Shown here: piece by piece, positions 50,857-60,512 of the stretch
How positions within the stretch are numbered: position 1 is the stretch's first letter
Layout of the letters: every line of letters starts with the position of its first letter
Assembly: GCA_030539395.1 (NCBI GenBank)
Contig: JAUNSC010000002.1
Coordinates: 1-64,000 of the forward strand
DNA from: Eubacteriales bacterium
Lineage (GTDB): Bacteria > Bacillota > Clostridia > Lachnospirales > Lachnospiraceae
Length of the DNA: 64,000 bases
Direction: 5' to 3'
The notes under the pieces: generated by a model
Told to the model about the DNA's origin: nothing
What the model saw: the letters and a program-made list of their open reading frames with translations, nothing else
Database searches by the model: none
Made by a program: the position numbers and the translations under genes

Positions 50857-52125
50857 TTACACGTTCTCCAACCGTATTACATGGCGCATCAGATCTTCCA
50901 GTTCCTCTCTTTCTCTGGTCAGTACCACATCTCCATTCTCACGAATCATAATTTCAGCGGGGCGCAGACGGTTATTATAGTTGGATGCCATAGTAAAACC
51001 ATATGCCCCGGCATCTAAAATACCCAGAACATCATCCTTTTTGATTTCCGGCAGAACACGGTCTTTTGCAAGAATGTCACCGCTCTCACAGATATTTCCC
51101 ACAATTATAACCGACTCTTCCTTTTCTGATTTTTCATCCGAACCACGGTATACTTCCACCCCATGATAAGAATCATACATAATCGGACGCTGAAGAACAT
51201 TAAATCCACAGTCGCATCCCACATATTTTTTGTCATAATTATATTTCACAGAATGTACTTTAGAAAGAATCACGCTGCATTCTGCAGAAATGTAACGTCC
51301 CGGTTCAATCCGGAATATAATCTGCTCTCCATATTCCCCGGCGAACTGATAAAGTGCTTTATCAATTGCTTCCCCGAGATCTTTCAGATCAAGAGGCGCC
51401 TCCCCCTCTTCTTTCTTATACGGAATTCCAAAACCGCCTCCCATATCTATAAATTTCAGTCCCGGGAACTGTTTTGCAATGTCAAAAAGTGCCGCAATAC
51501 TTGCTGTAAATGCCTCGCCGTTCATAAACAGAGAACCGATATGCTGATTGATTCCAATCAGTTTCAGATCGTATTTTTTCAGAAGCTCTTTTACTTCCGG
51601 AATATATTTCGGGTCAACACCAAACTTGGTTTTCTTTCCCGCCGTTACCACTTTTTCATGATGTCCGGCACCCACACCTGGATTGAAACGGACTGCAACC
51701 TCATGTCCCGGTGCAATCTGTCCAAATTGTTCCAACTGGCTTAAAGAATCCACACTTACATATACCCCTGCGTCAATGGCATACTGCATTTCTTCAGCTG
51801 AAACATTATTGCCGATATAAAATATCTCTTCCGGTGCAAAACCAGCCTGTCTTTCCATATAGATTTCTCCCGGAGACATTGCATCTACTTCCAATCCCTC
51901 CGATTTCACCACCTGCAAAAATGCAAGACTGCAATTTGCTTTTGCAGAATAATCCACTACAAATTTAGGATATGTTACCATTTCTTTTAAATCGCGGCAT
52001 CGCTGTCTCAGAATTCTTTCATTATATACATACAACGGCGTACCATACTTTTCTGCCAGGTCAACCGGATCATTGCCCTCAAAAAAATTCATGCTGTCCG
52101 TTACTTTTGTATAAATCTTATTCAT
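50857..52125 (-). CDS. lysA: Diaminopimelate decarboxylase
   Basis: 422 residues, PLP enzyme of the last step of lysine synthesis. PLP lysine in VDYSAKAN (Lys62), GVGAGHHEKVVTAGKKTKFG, FIDMGGGFGIPY, EPGRYI, CESGDILAKDR and DAGAYGFTMASNYN are all present. Start at ATG 52125 after AAAGGAG. Divergent from a LysR-type gene, the classic place for a LysR activator of lysA. Confidence 0.95.
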   Translation of the reverse strand: MNKIYTKVTDSMNFFEGNDPVDLAEKYGTPLYVYNERILRQRCRDLKEMVTYPKFVVDYSAKANCSLAFLQVVKSEGLEVDAMSPGEIYMERQAGFAPEEIFYIGNNVSAEEMQYAIDAGVYVSVDSLSQLEQFGQIAPGHEVAVRFNPGVGAGHHEKVVTAGKKTKFGVDPKYIPEVKELLKKYDLKLIGINQHIGSLFMNGEAFTASIAALFDIAKQFPGLKFIDMGGGFGIPYKKEEGEAPLDLKDLGEAIDKALYQFAGEYGEQIIFRIEPGRYISAECSVILSKVHSVKYNYDKKYVGCDCGFNVLQRPIMYDSYHGVEVYRGSDEKSEKEESVIIVGNICESGDILAKDRVLPEIKKDDVLGILDAGAYGFTMASNYNNRLRPAEIMIRENGDVVLTREREELEDLMRHVIRLENV

Positions 52126-52162
52126 TTGTATAGCTCCTTTCACTAAAAAACCCAAGTCTCTA

Positions 52163-52209
52163 TTGACTTATTATAGCGATGGATATAAAATTTGTATAAT
52201 GAATTTTAT
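52163..52209 (+). promoter_or_regulatory. lysR promoter and LysR-box-like inverted repeat
   Basis: Promoter TTGACT (52163-52168), 17 bp, TAAAAT (52186-52191). An inverted repeat ATAAAATT/AATTTTAT (52185-52192 and 52202-52209, 9-bp spacer) covers the -10 region, in the divergent space between lysA and lysR. Confidence 0.6.
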
Positions 52210-52245
52210 AAAATTACTAATTAGGGATATCGATAAGAGGAAAAT

Positions 52246-53133
52246 ATGAATATTGAGAATTTAAAAACATTTATCACGTTATCAGAACTGAAAAACTTTA
52301 CTCAGACGGCGGACCGTTATTATATTGTACAGTCCACTGTAACAAACCGTATTATGGAGCTGGAAAAGGGTCTTGGCAAAAAACTGTTTATCCGTAACCG
52401 CAAAAACGTCGAGCTGACGGAAGAAGGCCATCATTTTCTCAGCTATGCCAAACGTATTGTGGCACTTGAAGCATCTGCTATTGAAGAGCTGAGCATGCTC
52501 CATACTTTTTCGGAAACACTTCGTATCGGAACTGTAAATACAGCATATGACTGTTATCTTTTCATGCCGATCAAGGAATACATACGCAATTACAAAGATA
52601 TTTCCATGAAAGTAATCATTGACCATTCCGGCCCGCTTCTGCGCATGCTCCAGGACGGCACCATCGATCTGGCTTTTTCTTACATTCCACTAAAAAAAGC
52701 CGGTTTTATCTGCAGGCCTTTTCATCTGGATGAACTGGTACTGGTGACTTCACCGGAACATCAGGAATACAAAGACGGGATCCGGCAGGCTCAGCTGCCT
52801 GATCTTGATTATCTTTACTGCGATTTTATGATCCAGGATGGCGGTACATTTATTCGGGATATGTTTCCGAAAAACTACTCCTTCTCTTTTGAGATTGATA
52901 AACTGACTCACCTGATCCCTTATCTGACAGACGGAATCGGCTATACGTTCCTGCCCAGAAGTCTTGTTCAGAAATATCTGGATAACGGTTCCCTGACCGC
53001 AATTCCTCTGCTTGACTTCTCCGCACCTACAATTCAGAACTATATTGTAATTCCGGAAAGCAAAGCTGATCATCTTGCTGTCTGCAAATTTATAGACAGT
53101 CTTTCTATTGAGGTGGATGGCAATGAATCATAA
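52246..53133 (+). CDS. LysR-family regulator, probable control of lysA
   Basis: 295 residues. N-terminal winged helix-turn-helix (MNIENLKTFITLSELKNFTQ, VQSTVTNRIMELEKGLGKKLF), linker helix, and a two-lobe effector domain (IDLAFSYIPL, YLTDGIGYTFLPRSLV). Divergent from lysA. The effector (diaminopimelate or lysine) is inferred from context only. A small membrane-protein gene overlaps its end. Confidence 0.88.
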   Translation: MNIENLKTFITLSELKNFTQTADRYYIVQSTVTNRIMELEKGLGKKLFIRNRKNVELTEEGHHFLSYAKRIVALEASAIEELSMLHTFSETLRIGTVNTAYDCYLFMPIKEYIRNYKDISMKVIIDHSGPLLRMLQDGTIDLAFSYIPLKKAGFICRPFHLDELVLVTSPEHQEYKDGIRQAQLPDLDYLYCDFMIQDGGTFIRDMFPKNYSFSFEIDKLTHLIPYLTDGIGYTFLPRSLVQKYLDNGSLTAIPLLDFSAPTIQNYIVIPESKADHLAVCKFIDSLSIEVDGNES

Positions 53134-53374
53134 AAAGAAACGTATCGCGGCGCTGACCGGCGCCCTGCTGCTCATCGGTCTGGCTATTGCAACACTGATT
53201 TTTGCATTCATTGATACTCCCTGGGCATACGACATGTTCAAGATCTGCCTGGGCTGCGTTATCATTCTCCCGGTACTGATTTATGTTTATCTGCTGCTTG
53301 CAAGAGTCCTTGGCAGCAATGATCAGTTCCCGCAGGAAAAAAAATCTGATTCCGATAATGAGAACAGTAATTAA
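53123..53374 (+). CDS. Small membrane protein downstream of lysR
   Basis: 83 residues. Two membrane segments (about 8-28 and 38-60), then a charged tail (EKKSDSDNENSN). I start at ATG 53123, seven bases after GAGGTG; it overlaps lysR by 11 bases, so translation is coupled. No function known. Confidence 0.75.
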   Translation: MNHKKKRIAALTGALLLIGLAIATLIFAFIDTPWAYDMFKICLGCVIILPVLIYVYLLLARVLGSNDQFPQEKKSDSDNENSN

Positions 53375-53412
53375 CTGAATAACAGGAAATCCGCAGGACT
53401 TTCCTGCTGCGC

Positions 53413-53450
53413 AAAAAAGCAGATTCCCACCAGCAGGAATCTGCTTTTTT
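53413..53450. terminator. Bidirectional terminator between lysR unit and purA
   Basis: AAAAAAGCAGATTCC-N8-GGAATCTGCTTTTTT: perfect 15-base arms, serves both convergent units. Confidence 0.95.
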
Positions 53451-53458
53451 ATATCCTG

Positions 53459-54736
53459 TTAATTTCTGTAAATGATATCATCTCTTCCCGGCCCATTTGA
53501 AACCATCGTGATTGGGAAGCCGATTTCTTTCTCAACAAACTCAATATAGTTTCTGCAGTTTTCCGGAAGATCCTCGTACTTCTTAATACCGCGGATATCA
53601 CATTTCCATCCCGGAAGTGTCTTCAGAACCGGTTTTGCCTTTTCCAGTTTTGCTGTCGTAGGGAAGTCTGTTGTCACAACACCGTCAATCTCATATCCGA
53701 CACATACCGGAATTTCATCCAGGTAACCCAGTACATCCAAAACAGTAAATGCCACATCTGTAGTTCCCTGCATGCGGCAGCCATATTTTGAAGCTACACA
53801 GTCAAACCATCCCATACGTCTCGGACGTCCGGTTGTAGCACCGTACTCACCGCCGTCACCGCCGCGCCTGCGGAGCTCATCTGCTTCTTCTCCAAAGATC
53901 TCACTTACAAATGCACCTGCTCCAACTGCACTGGAGTATGCTTTTACAACTGTTACGATTTTCCTGATCTCATAGGGCGGAATCCCGGCCCCGATAGCAC
54001 CGTATGCTGCCAGTGTAGATGAAGATGTAACCATCGGATAAATTCCGTGATCCGGATCTTTTAAGGAACCAAGCTGGCCTTCCAAAAGGATATTTTTTCC
54101 TTCTTTGATCGCATTCCACAGATATGCAGATGTATCGCATACAAAGGGTTCTACCATTTCTTTATAAGAATGCAGTTCTTCCAGCAGATCCTCCGGTTTG
54201 ATAGCCGGTTTATGATAAAGATGTTCCAGAATAACATTTTTCTGCTCACAGATACGTACCACTTTTTCTTTCAGCAGTTCTTCATCAAACAGCTCGCTTA
54301 CCTGGAAACCGATCTTTGCATATTTGTCAGAATAAAACGGCGCAATACCTGACTTTGTGGAACCGAAAGATTTTCCTCCCAGACGTTCCTCTTCGTACTG
54401 GTCAAACAGAATATGATAGGACATTACCATCTGCGCACGGTCGGATACCAGAATCTTCGGCATCGGCACCCCCCTGTCTACAATACTTTTTACCTCATTG
54501 AAAAGCACCGGAATATTTAATGCCACACCATTGCCGATGATACTTGTTGTGTGATCGTAAAACACACCTGACGGCAATGTATGCAATGCAAATTTTCCAT
54601 AATTATTTACAATCGTATGCCCTGCATTGGCTCCGCCCTGAAAACGTACAATAATATCCGCTTTCTCTGCAAGCATATCTGTAATCTTACCCTTACCTTC
54701 ATCTCCCCAGTTAGCCCCTACGACTGCCTGTACCAT
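53459..54736 (-). CDS. purA: Adenylosuccinate synthetase
   Basis: 425 residues. NWGDEGKGK (Asp12) at the N-terminus, QGGANAGHTIV (His40), SDRAQMVM, GTTDVAFTV and the C-terminal GPGRDDIIY. Catalyses IMP plus aspartate plus GTP to adenylosuccinate. Ribosome site GGAGG, single-gene unit. Divergent from a LysR gene with a perfect palindrome across its -35. Confidence 0.97.
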   Translation of the reverse strand: MVQAVVGANWGDEGKGKITDMLAEKADIIVRFQGGANAGHTIVNNYGKFALHTLPSGVFYDHTTSIIGNGVALNIPVLFNEVKSIVDRGVPMPKILVSDRAQMVMSYHILFDQYEEERLGGKSFGSTKSGIAPFYSDKYAKIGFQVSELFDEELLKEKVVRICEQKNVILEHLYHKPAIKPEDLLEELHSYKEMVEPFVCDTSAYLWNAIKEGKNILLEGQLGSLKDPDHGIYPMVTSSSTLAAYGAIGAGIPPYEIRKIVTVVKAYSSAVGAGAFVSEIFGEEADELRRRGGDGGEYGATTGRPRRMGWFDCVASKYGCRMQGTTDVAFTVLDVLGYLDEIPVCVGYEIDGVVTTDFPTTAKLEKAKPVLKTLPGWKCDIRGIKKYEDLPENCRNYIEFVEKEIGFPITMVSNGPGRDDIIYRN

Positions 54737-54789
54737 AAATTTGTTCCTCCATCTGCGGCTGGTTGCTGCCGCGCATTTTTCTTTAGTAT

Positions 54790-54828
54790 ACTATATTTTT
54801 CTCTATAAGTATAATCAATATTGATTAT
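54790..54828 (-). promoter_or_regulatory. purA promoter with 18-bp perfect palindrome
   Basis: Minus strand TTGATT (54813-54818), 17 bp, TATAGT (54790-54795). The palindrome ATAATCAATATTGATTAT spans 54811-54828 and covers the -35. A T-N11-A LysR-type half-site pattern fits inside it. Confidence 0.75.
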
Positions 54829-54931
54829 GTTCTTCATAATTTTCAGTTATGTCTGTCTTTACATTTTATTTTTTCTCTTATATACTGTTTTTATACCATA
54901 TAAAATTCTATTCGCGTAAAAGAGGACTCAC

Positions 54932-55813
54932 ATGAATATCAATCTTGATTATTACAAAATTTTTTACTATGCGGCAAAATACGGTCAGATAACCCAGGCT
55001 GCCAGAGAGCTTTCCATTTCACAGCCAGCGGTAAGCCAGGCCATCAGACAATTGGAAGACCAGCTGGATACCAGACTGTTCACCCGCACTCCAAAGGGAA
55101 TTATTTTAACAAGTGAGGGCAGTCTGCTTTTTGAATACGTGAAAAAAGGATATGAAAGCATTCTGCAGGGCGAACAGCAGCTTTTCCGCATGAAAAAGCT
55201 GGACACAGGAGAAATCCATATCGGAGCAAGTGATATGACCTTACGTTTCTATCTTTTGCCCTACCTGGAAACCTTTCATCAAATGTATCCCGGCATCAAA
55301 GTCAGTGTTACCAATGCCCCTACACCCGAAACTCTGACATTTCTGGAAGAAGGACACATCGATTTCGGCGTTGTATCAACACCTCTTCCCGATGAGTGTC
55401 ATGCAGATATCCGTCCTGCAAAGGAAATACGTGACATTTTTGTAGCCGGTACACATTTCCGTGAATTGAAAAACCGTACAGTCAGTCCTTCCATCCTTGC
55501 GGGGCTGCCCCTGATCTGCCTTGAAAAAAACACCAGCACCAGACAAAGTCTGGATGAATGGCTCAGATCATGCCATTTACAGGCTAATCCTGAATTTGAA
55601 CTGGCAACCAGCGATATGATCGTCCAGTTTGCCATCCGCAATCTGGGTATCGGTTATGTTATGGAAGGTTTTGCAGAAGAATATATTCAAAGGAATATTT
55701 TGTTTTCTCTGAAACTCTCCAGCCCTCTTCCTGTACGCCAGTTCTGCATCGTGACAAAAAAAAACCGCCGCATCTCAGATGCAGCGGCACGTTTACTTGA
55801 ACTTCTGGATTAA
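54932..55813 (+). CDS. LysR-family regulator divergent from purA
   Basis: 293 residues. Helix-turn-helix YGQITQAARELSISQPAVSQAIRQLEDQL (about 18-46), linker helix and effector domain with ITLRFYLLPYLETFHQ-like start, IDFGVVSTPLPD and the C-terminal NLGIGYVMEGFAEEY. Of the CysB/CynR-like class. Lies between purA and purB; its stop overlaps the purB stop. Effector unknown; control of AMP synthesis is inferred. Confidence 0.88.
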   Translation: MNINLDYYKIFYYAAKYGQITQAARELSISQPAVSQAIRQLEDQLDTRLFTRTPKGIILTSEGSLLFEYVKKGYESILQGEQQLFRMKKLDTGEIHIGASDMTLRFYLLPYLETFHQMYPGIKVSVTNAPTPETLTFLEEGHIDFGVVSTPLPDECHADIRPAKEIRDIFVAGTHFRELKNRTVSPSILAGLPLICLEKNTSTRQSLDEWLRSCHLQANPEFELATSDMIVQFAIRNLGIGYVMEGFAEEYIQRNILFSLKLSSPLPVRQFCIVTKKNRRISDAAARLLELLD

Positions 55814-57240
55814 ACGTTAATTTCAGCCTTCATTCCCAGAATATCTTTATTTGCTTCTAATACCGGGCTCACATTATTTTTCAGGAATACTTCCACCTGC
55901 CTTGGCGCCCGTCCCACATATTTGGACGGGTCCATTGTCTTCTGCAATTCTTCCAGAGTAAGATTAAATGCAGGATCTGCTGCAATCAATTCCAGCAGAT
56001 TATTTTCTTTACCCTCCACTTTTACATTCTTTCCTGCTTCCATGGAAAGTTCACGGATTCTCTCATGCAGTTCCTGACGGTCACCGCCGGCTTTTACTGC
56101 GTCCATCATAATATTCTCTGTAGCCATAAACGGAAGTTCCGACATAAGGCGTTTTTCAATTACTTTCGGATAAACCACCAGTCCGTCCACAACATTTAAG
56201 CACAGATCAAGGATACCATCAATTGCCAGAAATCCTTCCGGAACAGACAATCTCTTGTTTGCGGAATCATCCAGTGTTCTTTCAAACCATTGCGTTGCGG
56301 ATGTAATAGCCGGATTTAATGCATCGCAGATCACATATCTGGAAAGAGATGCGATACGCTCGCTTCTCATGGGATTTCTCTTGTAAGCCATTGCAGAAGA
56401 ACCGATCTGGGTCTTTTCAAAGGGTTCTTCTACTTCTTTCAGGTGCTGAAGGAGACGGATATCATTTGACATTTTATGTGCGCTGGCTGCAATTCCTGCC
56501 AGTATATTCAGCACACGCGTATCCACTTTTCTGGAATAAGTCTGTCCGGATACCGGATAACATGCCTCAAATCCCATTTTCTCTGCGATCATCGGATCAA
56601 TCTTATCGATGGTCTCCTGGTCACCGTCAAAGAGTTCCAAAAAGCTTGCCTGTGTGCCTGTAGTACCTTTGCTGCCCAGCATTTTCAGACTGCCAAGTAC
56701 ATAGTTCAGGTCTTCCAGGTCCATCAGAAATTCCTGCAGCCAAAGTGTTGCGCGTTTTCCTACCGTCGTCGGCTGTGCAGGCTGGAAATGGGTAAATGCC
56801 AGTGTGGGCTGGTTCTTGTAAGTGTCTGCGAATTTTGCCAGTTCTGCAATTACATTCACCAGTTTCTTTCTTACCAGCTTTAAAGCTTCCGACATCACAA
56901 TAATGTCTGTGTTGTCACCCACATAACAGGAGGTTGCACCTAAATGAATGATTCCTTTCGCTTTAGGACACTGTACGCCATAAGCATATACATGAGACAT
57001 AACATCATGGCGTACAACCTTTTCTCTTTCTCTGGCTACCTCATAATTAATGTCATCTGCATGGCTCCTGAGCTCTTCAATCTGCTCGTCCGTAATGTTA
57101 AGCCCCAGTTCCTTTTCTGTTTCTGCAAGAGCAATCCACAGTTTTCTCCATGTTCTGAATTTCATATCCGGAGAGAAAATGTACTGCATTTCACGGCTTG
57201 CATAGCGTTCTGATAATGGACTCTGGTATCTGTCGTTCAT
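55810..57240 (-). CDS. purB: Adenylosuccinate lyase
   Basis: 476 residues, longer than the about 430 of Bacillus PurB and like the eukaryote/Legionella-type form. Signature GSSAMAYKRNPMRSERI (about 280-296), catalytic His regions in GATSCYVGDNTD and FTHFQPAQPTTVGKR. Works in both IMP and AMP synthesis. Its stop shares bases with the convergent LysR stop. It lies 16 bp after purF. Confidence 0.96.
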   Translation of the reverse strand: MNDRYQSPLSERYASREMQYIFSPDMKFRTWRKLWIALAETEKELGLNITDEQIEELRSHADDINYEVAREREKVVRHDVMSHVYAYGVQCPKAKGIIHLGATSCYVGDNTDIIVMSEALKLVRKKLVNVIAELAKFADTYKNQPTLAFTHFQPAQPTTVGKRATLWLQEFLMDLEDLNYVLGSLKMLGSKGTTGTQASFLELFDGDQETIDKIDPMIAEKMGFEACYPVSGQTYSRKVDTRVLNILAGIAASAHKMSNDIRLLQHLKEVEEPFEKTQIGSSAMAYKRNPMRSERIASLSRYVICDALNPAITSATQWFERTLDDSANKRLSVPEGFLAIDGILDLCLNVVDGLVVYPKVIEKRLMSELPFMATENIMMDAVKAGGDRQELHERIRELSMEAGKNVKVEGKENNLLELIAADPAFNLTLEELQKTMDPSKYVGRAPRQVEVFLKNNVSPVLEANKDILGMKAEINV

Positions 57241-57256
57241 AATATCCTTTTCCTTT

Positions 57257-58705
57257 CTACTTTTCGTAATCGCCTCTTATATCTTCTTTCGGTGGTTCCA
57301 TCGGATATTTTCCTGTAAAGCATCCTCTGCAGATATCCAATCCCTCCACCATTTCGCTCAGTCTTTCTATCTTCAGATATCCCAGGCTGTCTGCCCCGAT
57401 AATCTGTCTGATTTCCTCCACCGAACGATTATAAGCAATCAACTGTTCCCTCGCCGGTACATCCGTACCGAAATAGCACGGCCACAAAAACGGCGGAGAG
57501 CTGACTCTCATATGTACTTCTGTCGCTCCGGCTTCCCTCAGCATCCGCACGATACGGTCACTGGTTGTTCCCCGGACTATAGAATCATCAATCATAATGA
57601 CTCTCTTTCCTGCCACAGCCTCTCTGAGCACATTCAGCTTTATCTTCACGCTGGACTCCCTGTTGCTCTGTTTTGGCTTGATAAAAGTTCTTCCAACATA
57701 TCCGTTCTTTACAAATGCCGTTCCATATGGAATTCCCGACTGAAGAGAATATCCAAGTGCCGCAGCATTGCCCGATTCCGGAACCCCTACAACCAGATCT
57801 GCCTCCACCGGCGAATCCATGGCAAGAAATCTTCCCGCTCTGATTCTGGATCCATAGACGCTGATGCCGTCTATATGGCTGTCCGGTCTCGCGAAATAAA
57901 TATATTCAAAAATGCATCTCGCCTGCTTCTCCTCAGGCAGGCACATACTCTTATCTGAGCTGATGCCATCTTTTGTGACAGTCACAACCTCTCCCGGCTC
58001 CACATCCCGCACATATTCAGCACCGATCGTCTCCAGCGCACATGTCTCGGAAGCCAGTATATAAGCACTGTCCCGTCTGCCGATGCAAAGCGGTTTAAAT
58101 CCAAAAGGATCTCTGGCTCCGATCAGTTTTCTTGGCGACATTACAACCAGTGAATAAGCTCCCTTAATCTTCTTCATGGCTTTCAAAACAGCTTCCTCAG
58201 CATTTCTGGAATGAATACGTTCACGGGCAATCAGGTATGCGATCACCTCCGTATCTATCGTTGTCTGAAAAATTGCTCCGGTATAAGCCAGTTCGTCCCG
58301 CAGTTCATTTGCATTGATCAGATTACCATTATGTGCCAGTCCAAGTGTACCCTTCACATAGTTAAGCACCAGCGGCTGGGCGTTCTCTCTTGTGCTTGCC
58401 CCTGCAGTAGAATAGCGCACATGTCCTACTCCAATATCTCCTTTCAGACTGTCCAGCGTATCACCTACAAAAACCTCGTTTACCAGGCCCATACCTTTGC
58501 AGGACGACACCTTTCCTTTTGGTCCATTCGTATCACTGACTGCAATACCACAGCTCTCCTGTCCCCGATGCTGCAGCGCGAACAAACCATAATAGATTGG
58601 CGCTGCCACATCTTTTCCTTCCAGGTCATACATTCCGAAGACTCCGCACTCTTCCCGCAAAATGTCTTCTGTTTCTTCCTGTTCATAAATTTCTGATTTT
58701 TTCAT
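57257..58705 (-). CDS. purF: Amidophosphoribosyltransferase
   Basis: 482 residues. A 19-residue propeptide precedes Cys20 (EECGVFGMYD), the glutaminase nucleophile freed by processing, as in Bacillus-type PurF. RYSTAGAS and HNGNLINANEL mark the glutaminase domain; VIMIDDSIVRGTTSDRI is the PRPP site. Cysteines in RCIFEYIYF, WPCYFG and ICRGCFTG fit the 4Fe-4S cluster. First gene of purF-purB. Ribosome site GGAGGAG. Confidence 0.97.
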   Translation of the reverse strand: MKKSEIYEQEETEDILREECGVFGMYDLEGKDVAAPIYYGLFALQHRGQESCGIAVSDTNGPKGKVSSCKGMGLVNEVFVGDTLDSLKGDIGVGHVRYSTAGASTRENAQPLVLNYVKGTLGLAHNGNLINANELRDELAYTGAIFQTTIDTEVIAYLIARERIHSRNAEEAVLKAMKKIKGAYSLVVMSPRKLIGARDPFGFKPLCIGRRDSAYILASETCALETIGAEYVRDVEPGEVVTVTKDGISSDKSMCLPEEKQARCIFEYIYFARPDSHIDGISVYGSRIRAGRFLAMDSPVEADLVVGVPESGNAAALGYSLQSGIPYGTAFVKNGYVGRTFIKPKQSNRESSVKIKLNVLREAVAGKRVIMIDDSIVRGTTSDRIVRMLREAGATEVHMRVSSPPFLWPCYFGTDVPAREQLIAYNRSVEEIRQIIGADSLGYLKIERLSEMVEGLDICRGCFTGKYPMEPPKEDIRGDYEK

Positions 58706-58907
58706 TTCTCCTCCTGTGGCGCATCTGGTACGCTCTAATCAGGCAGCCCTTACGGGCACTCTCCTTATAAGAATAACATTTCTCATCACATAAAACAAGG
58801 GGATATCGGCAGATGTCTGTATGCTTTATCGAATACAGCCTGTCTGTCAAACTCCCCTTTGAGTCTCCATATTTTCCCCCGTTTCACCGTTTCAGTTCAA
58901 CATGAGG
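58706..58907 (-). promoter_or_regulatory. Long structured leader of purF
   Basis: About 190 bases between the promoter and the start. Contains a large imperfect hairpin (outer arms GGGGA 58799-58803 and TCCCC 58853-58857; inner CTGTAT/ATACAG) and, nearer the gene, a GCCC/GGGC stem. It does not match the guanine, ZTP or PRPP riboswitch sequences I remember. Regulatory role inferred. Confidence 0.45.
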
Positions 58908-58936
58908 ATTATACCGCATACATGCATTAAGCGCAA
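58908..58936 (-). promoter_or_regulatory. Promoter of purF-purB
   Basis: Minus strand TTGCGC (58931-58936), 17 bp, TATAAT (58908-58913). Confidence 0.7.
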
Positions 58937-58952
58937 GCACAACTTTTCATTT

Positions 58953-59738
58953 CTATCCCTGTGTATATCTGGTGAGAAACTGCTTTGTTCTCTCTTCCTG
59001 CGGATGGTCGATGACCTGTGCTGCATCCCCCTGTTCCACAATAAACCCTTCATCCATAAAAATAACCTGATCTGCCACATCGCGGGCAAACGCCATTTCA
59101 TGCGTAACAATGATCATGGTCGTCTTTTTGTCAGCCAGTTTCCGAATGACTTTCAGGACTTCACCGGTAAGTTCCGGATCCAGCGCCGATGTAGGCTCAT
59201 CAAAGCAGAGAATGTCCGGTTTTAATGCCAGCGCTCTGGCAATCGCCACACGCTGCTGCTGTCCGCCGGAAAGCTGGTGGGGATAGTGTCCTTCCCTGTC
59301 AGAAAGTCCCATTTGTGCCAGAAGAGCTTTTCCGTGTTCATTGATGGAATCCAGAATCTCCTTTTTCTTCTGTTTGAAATCCGGTCTTTCTTTTGCCAGC
59401 AGTTTTTCTGCCAATGTCACATTTTCCAGTGCCGTATACTGTGGGAAAAGATTAAAAGACTGGAACACCATACCAAAATGCAGCCTTTTTGTACGAAGAT
59501 TTTTTTCATTTTCCGCCGCTGAACGGGATGCGTCAAACAACATTTCTCCACGGACTGAAATCTTACCCTGATCCGGTGTCTCCAAAAAATTCAGGCACCG
59601 CAGGAGTGTGGTCTTACCGGAGCCTGAAGACCCGATAATAGCCAGAGCTTTCCCCTCTTCCAGCGAAAAACTGACATCTTTAAGCACTTTCGTATTCTCA
59701 AAATGTTTCTCTATATTACTTACCTCCAGAATCGCCAC
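58953..59738 (-). CDS. Polar amino-acid ABC transporter ATPase
   Basis: 261 residues, GlnQ/HisP type. Walker A GSSGSGKTTLLRCL (36-49), Q-loop MVFQSFNLFP, signature [16 protein letters not shown], Walker B ILCFDEPTSALDPE, switch VTHEMAFARDVAD. A short insertion (LAKERPDFKQKKKEILDSINEHG) follows the Q-loop region. Works with the permease and binding protein directly upstream. Confidence 0.95.
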   Translation of the reverse strand: MAILEVSNIEKHFENTKVLKDVSFSLEEGKALAIIGSSGSGKTTLLRCLNFLETPDQGKISVRGEMLFDASRSAAENEKNLRTKRLHFGMVFQSFNLFPQYTALENVTLAEKLLAKERPDFKQKKKEILDSINEHGKALLAQMGLSDREGHYPHQLSGGQQQRVAIARALALKPDILCFDEPTSALDPELTGEVLKVIRKLADKKTTMIIVTHEMAFARDVADQVIFMDEGFIVEQGDAAQVIDHPQEERTKQFLTRYTQG

Positions 59739-59750
59739 TTATCCCACCTC

Positions 59751-60407
59751 CTATCTAAAATAATCCAGTCTGCGTTCAATATAGTTAAACAGCAGTGTCA
59801 GTATGCCGACAAACACCAGATAAAAGACGCCTGTATAGAACAACGGCCATGTAAGTCCATCTGACTTCATGAAAGAATATCCGGCAAATGTAAGCTCATA
59901 TGCCGCAATAATTCTGGCCAGTGAAGTATCCTTTACCAGAGTAATAATCTCATTCGACATGGGCGGTACCACACGTTTCACCATCTGAAGCAGTGTAATT
60001 TTAAAGAAAATCTGGGGCTTCGTCATTCCAAGTACCTGTCCCGCTTCTCTTTGACCAGCAGGCACGCCTTCAATGCCGCCTCTGAAGATAACAGAAAAAT
60101 AACAGGCATAATTAATCGCAAATGCCACTACAGTGGCACTGACTCGTCCTGCCTCATTTCCGCTCCAGATATTATGTCCCAGCCACAGCCCCGGACCGTA
60201 AAAAATAATAATCAGCTGAAGCATCAGCGGTGTTCCGCGGATAACCCATACCACTACCTGCATCAGATACCGCAGAGGTTTCCATTTACTGATAGATGCA
60301 AATGCAAAAATCAGTCCCAACGGAAGCGCAAACACCAGTGTCAGAATGAAAATCTGAAATGTTGTTGCCATACCTCCCATGAGAGATTGTGTTACTTCCC
60401 AAAACAT
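59751..60407 (-). CDS. Polar amino-acid ABC transporter permease
   Basis: 218 residues. About five membrane segments; IRGTPLMLQLIIIFYG is the hallmark of the HisM/GlnP family. The EAA loop reads GIEGVPAGQREAGQVLGMTK. Start at ATG 60407 behind AAAGGAG. A single permease gene suggests a homodimer. Lies between ATPase and binding-protein genes. Confidence 0.94.
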   Translation of the reverse strand: MFWEVTQSLMGGMATTFQIFILTLVFALPLGLIFAFASISKWKPLRYLMQVVVWVIRGTPLMLQLIIIFYGPGLWLGHNIWSGNEAGRVSATVVAFAINYACYFSVIFRGGIEGVPAGQREAGQVLGMTKPQIFFKITLLQMVKRVVPPMSNEIITLVKDTSLARIIAAYELTFAGYSFMKSDGLTWPLFYTGVFYLVFVGILTLLFNYIERRLDYFR

Positions 60408-60512
60408 GCTATTTCTCCTTTTACCCAGCAAGGCAGAGAGCAATTCTGCTCTCTGCCTCAATTTTTATCATCTGACAGTATCCCGTCCGCCGCACCTTCA
60501 CAGTACAGCCTT

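Noticed and set aside
58706-58907. Purine or ZTP riboswitch before purF
   Set aside because: The conserved core sequences of these classes are not present on the minus strand.
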